Shown here: positions 46,017 through 57,043 of the stretch, in pieces
How positions within the stretch are numbered: position 1 is the stretch's first letter
How the letters are laid out: each line of letters starts with the position of its first letter
Origin: Hirsutella rhossiliensis
Taxonomy: Eukaryota; Ascomycota; Sordariomycetes; Hypocreales; Ophiocordycipitaceae
Direction: 5' to 3'
DNA length: 64,000 bases
Assembly: GCF_020360975.1 (NCBI RefSeq)
Contig: NW_025408670.1
Coordinates: 6,510,001-6,574,000, forward strand
Made by a program: the position numbers and the translations under genes
Notes under the pieces: model-generated
Seen by the model: only the letters and a program-made list of their open reading frames with translations
Told to the model about the DNA's origin: nothing
Databases searched by the model: none

Positions 46017-47722
46017 CTATGATCCCTCGGAAAGGCAGACAACGGCCCACTTGCCGTGCCACGCCCACCTCCTGGCTCCGCTGTCGCCGCCGCCGCCCTC
46101 CGTCTTCTTCAGCTCCTCATCCTTGCCCGGGGGCAGCCCGACGACGACATCGGCCTTGCACGTCCGCAGCGACAGCACGTTGACGCCGGAGCCCTTGCCC
46201 ATGGGCCCAAGCGCCTCTTGAAAGGGGGTGGTGGCATCCCAGTGAGCCTAGACAAATCATTAGCGAACACTAGTTGCAGCTGGCGGGCGCCGGGATCACC
46301 TACGTCGCCAGTGAGCTTTCGGTAGTTGAGATCGCCCTTGAAGATGACGAGCTCGGCATCCTTGAGATCTTTGTGCAGCTCGGGCTCCTCGTGAGGGAGG
46401 CGCCAGAAGCTGCCGCCAGCGGTCCAGTAGCGGTTGGGGCGCATGATGAGCTGGCCCTCGGCATGGAGCGTGGCCCATTCCTGGAAGACGAAGAGCAGGT
46501 CCTGGGCCTCCTCATCGGCCAAGAGCGTTGGCGTCGTGCCCTGGAGCTGCTCCTCTTCGGACTGAGTCTCGAAGAAAGTCTTTGGGTCGGAGATTGCAGT
46601 GAGCAGGGCGGCAAAGTCGCCGGGCAGGACGTCGGAGACGAACCAAGGCATCGACTTGGGGCGCAGGACGATATGGGTGGCGAGGCCCGAGGAGAGGAGG
46701 AAGCCGGCGAGGATGAGGTCGACGTAGAGCTCGAAGCCGGCGTTGTCGAGGACAAAGTCGACGCGGCGCTCCTTTTTCCCGGCGGCCCGGGCCTTGTGGA
46801 GGATATCGTAGGCGGCGGGGAGGTCGTTGATGAGGATGTTGGCCTCGGCAGCCTTGCGGGCGGCGCTGCCCTGGAGCTTCTGGATGTCCTCGTAGGTGAG
46901 ATTGGTCAGGAGGGAGAGATCGGTGGCATTGCCCCAGAGACAAATCTCGAAGAACTCCGAGAATAAAAGCTTCTCAGCCTCGTCGTCACGGGTGATGTCC
47001 TTGTCTGCGCGGAGCTGCTCGATGAGCTCTCTGTAGCGGGAGGCCAGCTCCAGCACAGCGTTGCGCGAGGTTCGGAAGGTGTCGATCTTTTGGCGGGCGA
47101 ACATGTCGTAGCTCTTCCAGTGCTTTGTGAGCTGGAAAAAGGTGCTGATGCGTCTGCGACGGGGGGTGTCAGGCGGGCCGTCGCCGGGCAGATGAGCCGT
47201 TGGCCACTTACCGGTACATGTAGCACTCGGAAAAGAGCCACGGGACGTCTAACCAGCTGGGGTTTCCGAGGTCTTCGACCTCCTTGTTGTAGGCGGCAGT
47301 CTCTCGGGGGTAGCCATCGTCGACAATGGGTCTGCAGGGCATAAGCATGGGCAGGGACAAGCGGCTGATGAGGAGGGGCTTACGAGAGCTTGCGATCGTG
47401 CTGGACCTCGTACTTGAGATTTCCGAGCTGCTCGACAATCCTCTTGCCCTCGGCCTGCTTCTCAGGGTCGTCGGTCCTGGAGATGGCGCGGTAAAGGTCG
47501 TCGATGGCGCCCGTCTGTGATAACGCAAGGCAGGTCAGCGTCCAATCTTGGGCTTCGGGGTGGCGAGGCATGGGCTGCTCACCAGGATGACGGGCCAGCG
47601 CTTGCGGACCGAGTCGCTGGCAAACGACGTCGGGTCGCTGGTAACCGACTTGGCTTCGACGAGTCAGTTGGGTTGCGGTGGCAGCGGTGACGCGACCTAC
47701 GTGTCTTGGTGTCGAATTCCAT
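46017..47722 (-). CDS. DUF89/ARMT1-like metal-dependent phosphatase
   Basis: Six exons (47722-47701, 47653-47583, 47514-47384, 47331-47212, 47153-46304, 46247-46017) fit in phase and give 474 residues. DUF89 proteins are metal-dependent damage-control phosphatases; the yeast relative YMR027W acts on fructose-1-phosphate and similar sugar phosphates, and human ARMT1 belongs here. Visible features are an N-terminal helical region ([18 protein letters not shown]), [10 protein letters not shown], the metal-site box [13 protein letters not shown] and the second site [15 protein letters not shown]-terminal segment with [17 protein letters not shown] follows. Exon 1 has only 22 bases; its junction is supported by giving a continuous N-terminus. 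Likely cytosolic. Confidence 0.88.
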
Positions 47723-48417
47723 GAAGCCAATTCTCGAGAGCGGAGGACCAGGGGAGATGTGGTGAGATGGAAGAAGCGAGAGAGCGGAGAGGGCGAGGGC
47801 GAGGGCGAGGGCGAGGGATGGGAGAGGACAACCCAAGATTCGGCGGACCCGGCAGCGGGACAAATTGACGGGGACGGCGTCATCGCGGGGCTCTTTCTGA
47901 CTCGGGGCCTGAGAGATGAAGGGTGGGGCATGGAGGGGCTCGACGACTCCCTCGCCTGTCCCAATCGGGCACTTCCGTCCAGGGTCCGTTTTATACTGTG
48001 CCAGCTCTCTCATCCGGCCGGGCCGACTCCGTTTTCGGCAACGGCTCCGGGCCGGGCCAAGTGCGTCCATCCCGGCCGTTTCTCTCGTCCGACCGAGATG
48101 AAACGCCTCTCACCCATCAAGGCACACGTTCAGGTTGGTCGTCTCTGCTCTGACGGACGGACGCGTTCGCCAGCACCTCTTACACTCAGCAATTCAACTC
48201 TCGTATCGCAATTCCTCCCTCCCAGTCTACTGTGCTAGCCCCTGGCATTACCGTTTCATCTCCGTCCCAGCAAAAGCAACGTCCGTCTTCACTGACTCCC
48301 TCCCCCCCAACCTTTTCCGCCGCCGTCGTGCCCCCAGGCAAAGCTCATGAGCATGTGTCAAGCAAAGCTGTCGCGCCCATCAATCAGAAGTAGTCCCGTT
48401 CCCCCATCGAACCCTTA
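47723..48417. other. intergenic with a GAGGGC repeat
   Basis: This holds the upstream region of the DUF89 gene and the 3' end of the GTPase gene. A short tandem array of GAGGGC (about five units) lies at 47,787-47,817, in the likely promoter or leader of the DUF89 gene. The rest is unremarkable. Confidence 0.5.
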
Positions 48418-51400
48418 CTAGCTAAAGCCACAACCAGCCCATCCATCTTGATGCTCGTCTGGCTCAGTCTTGAATCGAACGTGACGAATGGCACTTGGCT
48501 GCTGTGCAGATGTGCTCGGCGTCTCCGCAAAAGTCTTGTCCTCGGCTTCCTTGGCCTTCTTACCCCCTTTCTTCTTGAGCGCCTTCCTTGGTCCATCTCC
48601 GGCTGCCTTCTTGGCTCTCTTCTTGGCGGTGGTCTTCTTCGCCGGCCTAGTCCCGTTGTCCTCGCTCTCGTCGTCGGAGCCCACCGAGTCGTCATCGATG
48701 ACCACTTCCACCCGGGGAAAGCGTGCTCTCAGGTGATTCCAGTATTGCTTCCATTCCTTCACTTGCTGGGAGACAACGTCCTTTATCCCGTCCTCGTCAG
48801 GGGCGCTCGCCTTCATCTTTGGTTGCCTCCCACAGCTGGCACAAACCCTTTCTTCAATCTTGCCAATTTCATTCACAACCTTAGTGGTCTCAGTCTTCAG
48901 CTTGTTCCTCAAGTCGGCGCGTTTCTCTCGGAGCTTGTCGTCCACTTTATGGCTAATGTCGGTAAAGATTGTTTCCTTCATTTCCTCGGCAAACTTGTTC
49001 ATTGTGGCGACTTGTCTCTTCAGCTTGCCCTTACCTAGCATAGTCATATCGTTAGCACGTCCCGAACTCTTCTTATCGGGGTGGCAAGGAGCTTACCGGT
49101 GATGCTGTCCGCTAAAACGTATGCCTCGTTCATCTTCCCTGCCAGAAGGTCTCTCGATCTCTGCTTGTTGACCCTGGCAATCTCTCGGTGCTCACGTACG
49201 GCCTTCCTGACCTGGTACCTGTAATCCGTAAAGATGTTCTCGATCCTATAGGCGCAGCTTCGTAAAGCAGTTCGGAACCCCACGGGCAAGCCTTCGGCCT
49301 CGGTGGTTTTCTTGATGTGCAGTCCAAATCTCATTTGGAGCCTCCCGTCTAGTTTCTTCGTCTTTTCCTCGAGCGTCTGTCCATATGCTTGCCCCCACTT
49401 ATGAGCATGCCCCTTCCAAAGCAGCCCATACTTAAACAACGTCAGTAAGCTGCTCACTCTCAGTCCCGGGGCATGGATACATACGTCCTGGCTTGCCAAC
49501 AGTGCGTCTTGCGCGGTCTACCAGAGGTTCGAAAAGCGCCGCCACGTCGACGGATGCAGGCGGCGTACGTCGACCAGTGTAGTTTTCCATCAGATCCGGC
49601 TTTCTGATAGTCATCGACATGCGGCACAAACCTCTTTGAGAAATTCTCGTTTCCGCTCTCAATGTTGGATAGGGCGGCTTCCGAGAGAAGCTTATCAACG
49701 CTATTCCCAAAGTTCTGGACCATGCTGCGCAGGCTCTGCGAGACTGCGTTAGTAGGCACTCGACTGATAGCGACGAAGTCTCGAGGCCGCGACTCACCAT
49801 CTTCAATCGTGCCCGTTCCTTGCCCAGAATTTTCTTGATTTCTGTGCGCTCAGTTTCGGGCAGTATCACCATCACATGCGGTTCCTCTGTAGCCCAGTCA
49901 TCAATGGCGTCGAAAAGCACCTGGCAGCGATGGAGCACCGTGTCGGCGTGCTCTTCCCGTTTCTGGAGCGAACTTTTGATGATCCAGTCTTTCAGAGCAC
50001 CAATCCCAGTAGACTCTGCTTCGTGAAAAGCAGCTTCAGGCCTGCCCCTGGCAAGACTTCGATGGGCCTTGCTGCTCACCGAAATCACGTTCAGGCCTGT
50101 CGAGACTTCGGCTGCTTTCTTGGCGCGCGTCGAATTCCTGATACGATTGAAATAGTGTTCAAAAGCGGTGCGGATGTCCTTGTTGCGAGCATCGATGCAT
50201 CGTCGGAGGCAGAGGGAATCCAGTTGGATGATTTCTTCGGCGACTCTGTTCTTGAGGTGGATCAACGAGCCCAACTCGCCGTCTGTGTCGCCGTCTCCCG
50301 TCTCCAGGTCCACGATCCTGCGCGCTAGAGCAAGCTTTTCGCCTTCTTTTATCCTTAGGTTCTGATCAAGATGCTCAAAGTCGGCAGAAATCTCCTGGCT
50401 CGAGTACTCGGTCTCGACAAAGTTTCTCCAATCCATCAGGTCAACCTTGGACACCACGACGCAGAGACCATTCTCATGGATCATTCCGTCAGCTTCCATG
50501 TCCATGATCTGATCATCGCGGATGATTTCCATGGCCGTTTTGTTGTCGATGGCACGGTCTCCGGGCGTCACGACCATGAGGCTATCCAACTTGTTGTAAT
50601 AGCGTCGGGCTACCTGGGATCGAGCGTCGAGGGCATCCATCTCGCCGGGGAGATCAACTAGGGCGATGCCGCCGCGCAACAGATCGGCCTCGACGAAAAT
50701 CTCCACCTTTTCGACAAGAGGCCAGCGGATATTAATGAGGCCCGGGGTTCTGCCCGCGTTTCCAACGTACGGCTTGATGGCATGCAAGAACTTGCGTGAA
50801 TCTTTATCCGCGAGCTGAACCACCTTGCCTCTCTGATGATCCTTCAGCTCGAACAACTGCTCTTTGTTGGTGCAAGAGGACGTGATTTCAGACACCTGGT
50901 GGTTGAGGCCAAATTCCTCCAGTTGTTGTTTGCTCAGACCCGACCAACCGCGGATGATGTTGATTTGGTCGTTTAACTTCTCGCGCTCTCCGTATGTGAT
51001 GCTGTCCTCGCCGCCAGCGAGCTGGACCCGTTCCTCAAACTCATTGTACTCTTGAAAGAAGGCGTTGAGCTCTTGGTCGACCGTATCCTTTGACTTGAGA
51101 TAAACCCGTGCCGTATAGGTCAGCGGGGAGGCACTGCCGGAGCCGGGGTGCGAGAAGCAACACACGGCTGCCGTGCACGCACCGTTCTGGCTTGATGGGG
51201 CGATGTCTGCCGTTTCGCTCACGAGGGCGTTCAAGAGTGAGCTTTTGCCGATGCCAGTGTCCCCTGCCACGCCCACAAGAAACTTGAAGGCATCGCTGTC
51301 CTGGGCGACGGCGTCTGAAGTGCGTTAGCATGGTCTAGTTTCGGAGATATCTCGTGTAACGTACCAACGAGAAACTTCCAGGTGGGTAGATCGAGCCCAG

Positions 51401-51530
51401 ATGAAGGGTTGGGTATCTTGCCAACCAAATTGGCGAGTGCCAGGAGACTAGCGATAGCTTTCTGCACCGCACTCTCTTTCTTGGTGACCCTTTCGCCTTG
51501 GGCGTAGAGCACTTCGGGTTGTGACTCCAT
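48418..51530 (-). CDS. large dynamin-like GTPase with a basic C-terminal tail
   Basis: A large GTPase of the dynamin superfamily. It resembles nuclear GTPase SLIP-GC-type proteins, of which filamentous fungi often have lineage-specific copies. Exon 51530-51365 joins 51314-49798 across a 50-base intron. The G1 loop is GDTGIGKSSLLN, G3 is ALVDLPGEMD, and G4 is VVSKVDLMDW. A long helical stalk follows. Farther on are segments KLHWSTYAACIRRRG, a Lys/Glu-rich coiled region, CASCGRQPK, and a tail with blocks of Lys and Ala that looks like a nuclear-localisation or nucleic-acid-binding tail. The last exons are 49430-49097 and 49034-48418. Between about 49,735 and 49,431 the reading register changes in a way that simple GT..AG joins do not resolve. 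A strong 54-base intron at 49431-49484 seems real, so the model is approximate there. The upstream frame stays open to 52088. Confidence 0.75.
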
Positions 51531-52209
51531 GACTGGAGACGCAAGTCCTTTGGGACTGGAAAAATGAGACTCTGGTTGCAGATGAAACGTGAGGAGAGGA
51601 ATAGCCTCGAACTCGCGCACACGATCTGCGACTGATGAAGGCGACTCTTCAAGACATGCTGGAGAGATGGGCGAAGAGCTTGGGATGGAGGTGCTCGCTG
51701 GCGTGTTTGGAGCGGAAGGAATAGCGAGCACGAGCGAGCGGAACGAAGGCGCGGTGAATTGGGTTGGAGGCGGGGGAAATGGTTCAAGGTGCGTTGGCTG
51801 AAGGAGGCCAAAGGTGTAGAGGAAGGGCTCGAAGGGGGAGGGTGGGTTGAAGAGGAGGGAAAGGTCAAACGTGCGGTGAAGGAGGTCGGGCGAGGAGGTC
51901 GGGAGAGGAGGCAGTGGGTTGACGGTTGACGGTTTCAAGCTGTGAACAGTGCGAGGGCAGGAGGAAATAAAGACCAAGCGGTCAGGAAACAGCGCGTTGC
52001 CAAAGCAGGTTCCAAGAGATGCCGTGGCCACGGAGCGCGTGCCTACATCTTGTTCAGTTCTATCTCTATGACGCGCATGAAGGGACACAAATCAAGGCCA
52101 ACAACTGAGGACCAGCCTTGCCGACCACCCAATAGCAAGGGGGCGAAACGCCGGAGCCCAAAGACAGATTTCCTTCCCTTTACCTCATCTTTCCGCAAGC
52201 ACCAGAGCG

Positions 52210-53070
52210 TCACGACTTGTGGAGCATCTTTCGCGCGCCGCCTCGCAGCCCCCGTGGATATACAGCCGCCTCGAGCGTGTCCAAGCCTCGCCGAATCGCC
52301 GCCGTAGTCGATTCTATCCTGTGCATGGCAAAGATGTCAAAGTGGTGGCCCTCGACGTCGACGACGTGCTCGAACATGGCCTCGTCGTGGCGGCCCCAAC
52401 CCAGGATGGCGTCTTTTCTATTGATATCCAAGCTGCTTATGCTTGAATCCTGTGTGGGAATATAGTCGGTCGCGCGCACGAGCACCATCCTGGGCCGCTT
52501 GCTTGCGTATCGGCCCTGCCAGGTGGGCACGTCCCATTCACCCACCATGCGGCGCGCCTCGGCCATGCACCGCTGCGATAGGATCTGGTTCTTGGTCTTT
52601 CCCTCGTCCGAGATATCAGGTGGCACAAAGGCGCCGTGGAAGTTGCTGGGCCGGCCCGGGCAGACGCTGTCGACCATGAGGATGCCGACGACGCGGACGG
52701 CGCAATCGTGGGCCAGCAGGTGAGCCACCTCGAGGCTCAGCAGGCCGCCCAGACTCCAGCCGCCGAGCAAGATGTCGACGCTGCCGTCTGCGTTCCTCTT
52801 GGCGGGGAAGTCGGGCTGCGAGACGGCGGCGTGGATGCGCTGGGCGTAGAGACGGCCCATCTCGGCGAGGCCGCCGGCGAAGCGGGAGCCGCAGAAGAAG
52901 TAGGGGTTGGGGATGCCGTAGACGAAGCGGTACAGGGGGTTGAGGCAGTGATAGGCAAAGGTGGTGCCGCCGCCGTCGTGGATGAGGAAGATAGGCGTCG
53001 TGGAGCCGGTGAAGGAGGCCGGCTGCGACCAGTCCTCGGCCTGGACCAGCTCGGGGCTCTCGCCACGCAT
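52210..53070 (-). CDS. stand-alone thioesterase, alpha/beta-hydrolase
   Basis: Single-exon protein of 286 residues from the ATG at 53070, resembling the thioesterase domains that release products from polyketide or peptide synthases. FLIHDGGGTTFAYHCLNP near residue 25 forms the oxyanion region. GGWSLGGLLSLEVAHLLA carries the nucleophilic Ser in GxSxG, VDSVCPG provides a candidate acid residue, and GHHFDIFAM the catalytic His. It is a separate enzyme, not fused to carrier or synthase domains, and no synthase gene lies in the window. Its job could be hydrolytic release or editing, or general acyl hydrolysis. An ATG at 53145 adds 25 residues with six Lys in a row; the corresponding DNA looks like a pyrimidine-tract leader, so I prefer 53070. 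Confidence 0.8.
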   Translation of the reverse strand: MRGESPELVQAEDWSQPASFTGSTTPIFLIHDGGGTTFAYHCLNPLYRFVYGIPNPYFFCGSRFAGGLAEMGRLYAQRIHAAVSQPDFPAKRNADGSVDILLGGWSLGGLLSLEVAHLLAHDCAVRVVGILMVDSVCPGRPSNFHGAFVPPDISDEGKTKNQILSQRCMAEARRMVGEWDVPTWQGRYASKRPRMVLVRATDYIPTQDSSISSLDINRKDAILGWGRHDEAMFEHVVDVEGHHFDIFAMHRIESTTAAIRRGLDTLEAAVYPRGLRGGARKMLHKS

Positions 53071-54302
53071 GGCTGCTGCCGTTTCTTCCCTGGCCTTTTT
53101 TTTCTTTTTCTTTCCTGGAATGGACTGACTACAGAGTACTGACACGCGCAGTGGGCTCGATGGCCGGTGGAAAAGGGAGCAGCGCGATATGCCGTGGACG
53201 CGATGTGGGGAGACCAGGTGTCGAGAGTCAGTCAGGGCCGCCCAGCTAATATTTACAGCGTCGTCCGTGCTGCTCAGCGCCCATGTGCGGCACGTCAGCG
53301 GGCCGGACCGGCGACGATCGGAGCTTACTTACCTACCTGGGGTCAGTACAGTACTATCATCACTGCAGCCACTGTAGATACAGGCAGGCTCCCAGCGGAC
53401 CACCAGGCGAGGGGAAGACGAGCCGAATTGGACCTTGTTCTGCCTGTAAAAACATGTGTTACCAACTGTCCAGCTTGCGTGGGGAAGCTGTCGATGTTTC
53501 CGGTGACCAAGTGGGAATGCGACTATGAGATGATTCTAGCGTCAGCGCTAGCAAATAATATCCACCGAGCCGAGATGAGGGAAAAGGCGCCGATGATTTG
53601 CATCTGCGCTTCTGCAGGTGCATATACAGTACGGAGTAACTTATGTATGCACTTTATCCTGCACCGTATAATTACTGTAAAGCACGCGCAGATAATCGAC
53701 GTCAGGTCGCACGACAACCCAAACAAGGCGGCAAATACCCGTCACAGCAGGATTCCCAAGACGCTTTTTTCCTTCTCATATTCTCATGCTGTCGCGCCAC
53801 TCATCATAGCTTCTCGCGTATCATGCCGCCGCATAAGAATCCAATTAACAGCAGTGCTAAGCAGCAAATGCCCTATTTCCCCGGGCAATGCCCACTTCGC
53901 ATACCGCCTTGAATCTAATAGCGACGACCACCTTGTTCATGCCTCGTCAATCAAGAAAAGCTGAGTAAAGGATCCATCGTTCCTTTCTCGGAATTATCCC
54001 ATCTTCGTTAAAAATGGCCTCCGTCTTAATAAAAGAGCCCTCTCGTTCCCACTCTACTCCCTTCATCGAGCTCATCAAGAACCACTTCCCTTTAATTGTG
54101 TCATCCATCATCATCCAACCGGTTTATCAAGAACCGCTCTGTTTTAATAAAAGGGTCCTGTCGCTACCTCTCTCAATCCCCTCCATCCAGCTCATCGAGA
54201 ACCGCTTCCCCTTAATCGTGCCGTGTCCTCCATCATCCTCCAACCGCTCCATATTTATCTTCCATCAATCCTCCTCCTTCATCGTCCCTCAAGCAGCCTG
54301 TC
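53071..54302. other. intergenic with a duplicated promoter segment
   Basis: It separates two divergent genes. A 265-codon open frame at 53167-53964 has no domain and odd composition, and I do not take it as a gene. Near 54,025-54,245 the promoter of the next gene contains two imperfect copies of one segment about 120 bases apart. Confidence 0.5.
54030..54245. repeat. imperfect tandem duplication upstream of the GPI-protein gene
   Basis: The segment with CAGCTCATCGAGAACCGCTT near 54,187 and CTTAATCGTG, then CCATCATCCTCCAACC, repeats CGAGCTCATCAAGAACCACTT near 54,067 and the matching bases after it. The period is about 120 bp. It lies directly before the ATG at 54303, in the likely promoter. 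Confidence 0.7.
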
Positions 54303-54950
54303 ATGACCCGCTCGCTTGCTCTCCTCGCCGCCCTCGCCGGCGCCGCCCTGGCAGCCGATCACAGCCACACCTCGGTTGATGTCCTGCTCTTCGGTTCCAG
54401 TGCAAACAACCTGGTCGCCTCCGTCGTCGACGCCGACTCGACCGCTACCACTCTCGCCATCAACTGCGACCCCCGGGCCCGTTCCAGAGACTGCAATCGC
54501 AGGGACACCTGGACCATCGTTCAGGGCCCCAGGACCTTTTCGGGCCATCTCGACCACAAAATGCGAGATGGCAACAACCGCGCCAAGTATATATCATCAG
54601 ACGGGCTCTCCCTTTCCCTTGTCGTCGTCCATGGCTGACCACACCCATGTAGCCGGGTCGAGGTCAGCTGTCAGCTCGATCCCAACCGGAACACGGCCTC
54701 GTGCAACTATGCCAACCAAAACCAGGCCAGCACCATTTTGAACGACTACATGAGATACATGACGCCCGTCAGAGTCACCGACGGCGCCGACAAGCTGAGG
54801 GCACAACGGCCTCCGCGCTTCCCTTCTGCGACCCGATGGCCTGGCGACGACGACGACGAGTACCGATCGAGGAATGTCGCCGCACCCGCCGTCACTGCAC
54901 CGGCAATGCTGGCCGGTGCCGCCGCTGTTGTGGGCGCCCTCGTTCTGTAG
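54303..54950 (+). CDS. small GPI-anchored cell-surface protein
   Basis: Exons 54303-54586 and 54653-54950 are joined by a 66-base intron (GTATAT donor) and give 193 residues. A clear signal peptide (MTRSLALLAALAGAALA) leads into a domain with paired Cys residues (INCDPRARSRDC; VSCQLDPNRNTASC) that probably form disulfides. An acidic patch follows. The C-terminus ends in a hydrophobic segment after a small-residue site (APAMLAGAAAVVGALVL), a typical GPI-attachment signal. The domain resembles a widespread group of small ascomycete GPI proteins of unknown function. Expression may depend on the duplicated upstream segment. Confidence 0.8.
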
Positions 54951-55423
54951 GAGGATAAAGGGTGTATATTCGACTTGTACCATGCTGGTTTGAAACCGTG
55001 CTCGTGGGTCGACTCTGTTAACTAATAGGTAATCCATCCTAATGAAATGATAAATGACCAGGTGGGACAGGCCTTCTCGCGTCCTGCAATAGCGGCCATG
55101 TTGGTCTGTGGAAAGCACACCATGTCGAGTTGTTCAAGGTTGAGAGTGTGAGTAGGTGAATTGCAAGCCGGCAACGATTCCAGTGTCACGGCTTGAGCAA
55201 GTCTCCGTCGAGATCAATATGTCCAGCTGTCGACTTTTTCTTCGGGTTCGAGGCCTGTCGCAATCGCACCGTCTTGACCGCAATCCTTGAACGTTTGAGC
55301 CATGGCTCATGGTTGATGTTGTAAAGAAGCCTCTCATCTCATCCGCATGCAGTCACTGGGCCATGATCATGGCATGCAAGCGCCCATCGCAAACACCCTT
55401 GCAAGTCGTGCCGATTGCGTTAG
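54951..55423. other. intergenic between convergent genes
   Basis: No signal is recognised. It contains the 3' ends of the GPI-protein gene and the 55424-56707 gene. Confidence 0.5.
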
Positions 55424-56707
55424 TCATGCACTCTCCTCCCCTGGCCCCAAATACCCCTGAAGGCGCCACAGGAGCAGATGCAGCCTCATGATCCCTATGT
55501 TGTCCCACTGCGTCAGGACCAACACCTCGTTGTCGCGGAATATGGGAGCCTCGCGCCTCAACCGCTCCACCTCTTCACCCCCAAACAGCCAAAACAGGTT
55601 GTGGACCGCTATCTTGTTCCCATACTTGGCTCCCTCAACGTCAAACGTGACATACTGGCAGGTTGCGCTCTCGGGCTTTGACGGCAGCCACAGCACACAT
55701 CCTCTCTGCACGACGCTCCCGACGTCGTCCCAGCTCGCACAGGGCTGGATGTACCGGTGCTTATGATTTCCTTGTCGATGGCTCCACGAGATGAGGGCGT
55801 CGACGGCATAGCGCCGAAACATGTCCAGCATAACGTCCCCCATATCCTCACGCCACACGGTGTTGCGCGTTTCTGGGGTGATTGCCATGCCATTGCGCTG
55901 CAGCATGGCCGCGTATTTCTTGTTGGGCCCGCCGATGAGATCGATGACCGACTTGCGGCACAACACATAGCTCGTGATGGGTCCTGGCTCGGGCCGTTTG
56001 TCGAACTGCTTGTACCAGCCTCGCTTGGCAACAGGCTCTTTGGCAGAGCGCGCTAGCTTCGACTGCTGCTCCAGACTGCTGTCGGAGGAGTCGATTTCGC
56101 CGGGGTCGAACTCGGGGACGGATTCGGGAATGGGACCCTCCGTGTCGGCATCTTTACGGTCACCCATCAAGGGCGCCCTCTGCTGGACAAACTTGATGGC
56201 CATCTGCCCGGGTACCCACCAAGGCTCTTCTGTGGCCGGGTGCTTGACCACCTCAAAGTCCTGCAAAAAGTACCTGGGTAGGGAAACGGCCGCGTTGGCG
56301 CATTTGCGTATCGGGGTTTCAAGCGCCCTGGCTGTTGGCGTTCAGCAGCGGCCTCATCGGGGGCGACGGCGTTACTGACCGTAGGGGTTGTTGGCCAGCT
56401 TCTTCCTGAATCTGCCCCCCGGTTTTTGCGAGGGCGCCTTTTTGGGCTGCCGCTTTGCCTTGATCCACACCGGGTCCAGGACGGGAGATAGGGGCAAGCT
56501 GCCCGAGGCTGTGGCGATTGTTTTGGAGTCGGCGTCGATGCGCAGCGGTTTGCCGTCGACGCCCTCGCCCAAGCCTGCCTCAATCTTCTGCGTGAGGGCT
56601 TCCCGCGTCAGAGACGCTGCGTCATATGATTTCCATCGTTGTCTGTGGAGGCAGGAGCTGGCTGCGGCCTTAAGGTGTCTTGTCCGGGACGCCGTGCAAG
56701 TTATCAT
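55424..56707 (-). CDS. conserved fungal protein, probably mitochondrial
   Basis: Exon 56707-56380 joins 56331-55424 across a 48-base intron with an unusual GTCAGT donor. The join restores a conserved-looking run (NNPYARALETPIRKC) and gives 411 residues. The N-terminus is rich in Arg, Ala and Ser and lacks acids (MITCTASRTRHLKAAASS), as expected of a mitochondrial presequence. The body contains SLPRYFLQDFEVV, PWWVPGQ, YVLCRKSVIDLIGGPNKKYAAML, WREDMGDVMLDMFRR, YVTFDVEGAKYGNKIAVHNLFWLFG and MRLHLLLWRLQGYL. I have an impression of a conserved ascomycete mitochondrial protein, possibly ribosome-associated, but cannot name it. It is divergent from ClpP, which supports a mitochondrial role. Confidence 0.75.
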
Positions 56708-57043
56708 CGCCAGGGGAGTGCAGCGCGACGATGCATGTGTCCAGAGGCCTGGTGCTGGGAAAGGAGGCTGTGGTGTTCAGTCGCATGTCGTCAATCAGGC
56801 TGCGGCCGAACTTTTTTTTACCAATCCCCGGTACCAAGTAGTACCTCATGATAGCCCGCCGTCCCACTACACGCCCTGCGTCAGCGAACAATGCTCCAAA
56901 GTACTGCAGATAGCGCCTGCACCGACACAAGCCCCACAAACTATCTGAGCTACACGGACACCCCATCATAGCTGTCCGCCGTCTAGCTGAGCTTCCCTCC
57001 AACCTAAAGCTCTCCTTCGCCGTTCCGCATCCCCAGCATTGCA
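56708..57043. promoter_or_regulatory. bidirectional promoter region between two mitochondrial genes
   Basis: 336 bases separate the start codons of the 55424-56707 gene and ClpP, so both promoters must lie here or overlap. No TATA box is obvious. The short shared region makes coordinated expression plausible; that is inference. Confidence 0.5.

Noticed and set aside
45617..46042. 141-codon minus-strand frame
   Set aside because: Overlaps the 3' end of the DUF89 gene and has no recognisable features.
46274..46966. 230-codon plus-strand frame
   Set aside because: Antisense shadow of the DUF89 gene; Glu/Leu/Val-rich composition arises from the opposite strand.
53167..53964. 265-codon plus-strand frame
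   Set aside because: No domain, erratic composition, poor start context, and it lies in the divergent promoter region.
52210..56707. Secondary-metabolite gene cluster around the thioesterase
   Set aside because: No synthase, tailoring oxidase or pathway regulator lies nearby.
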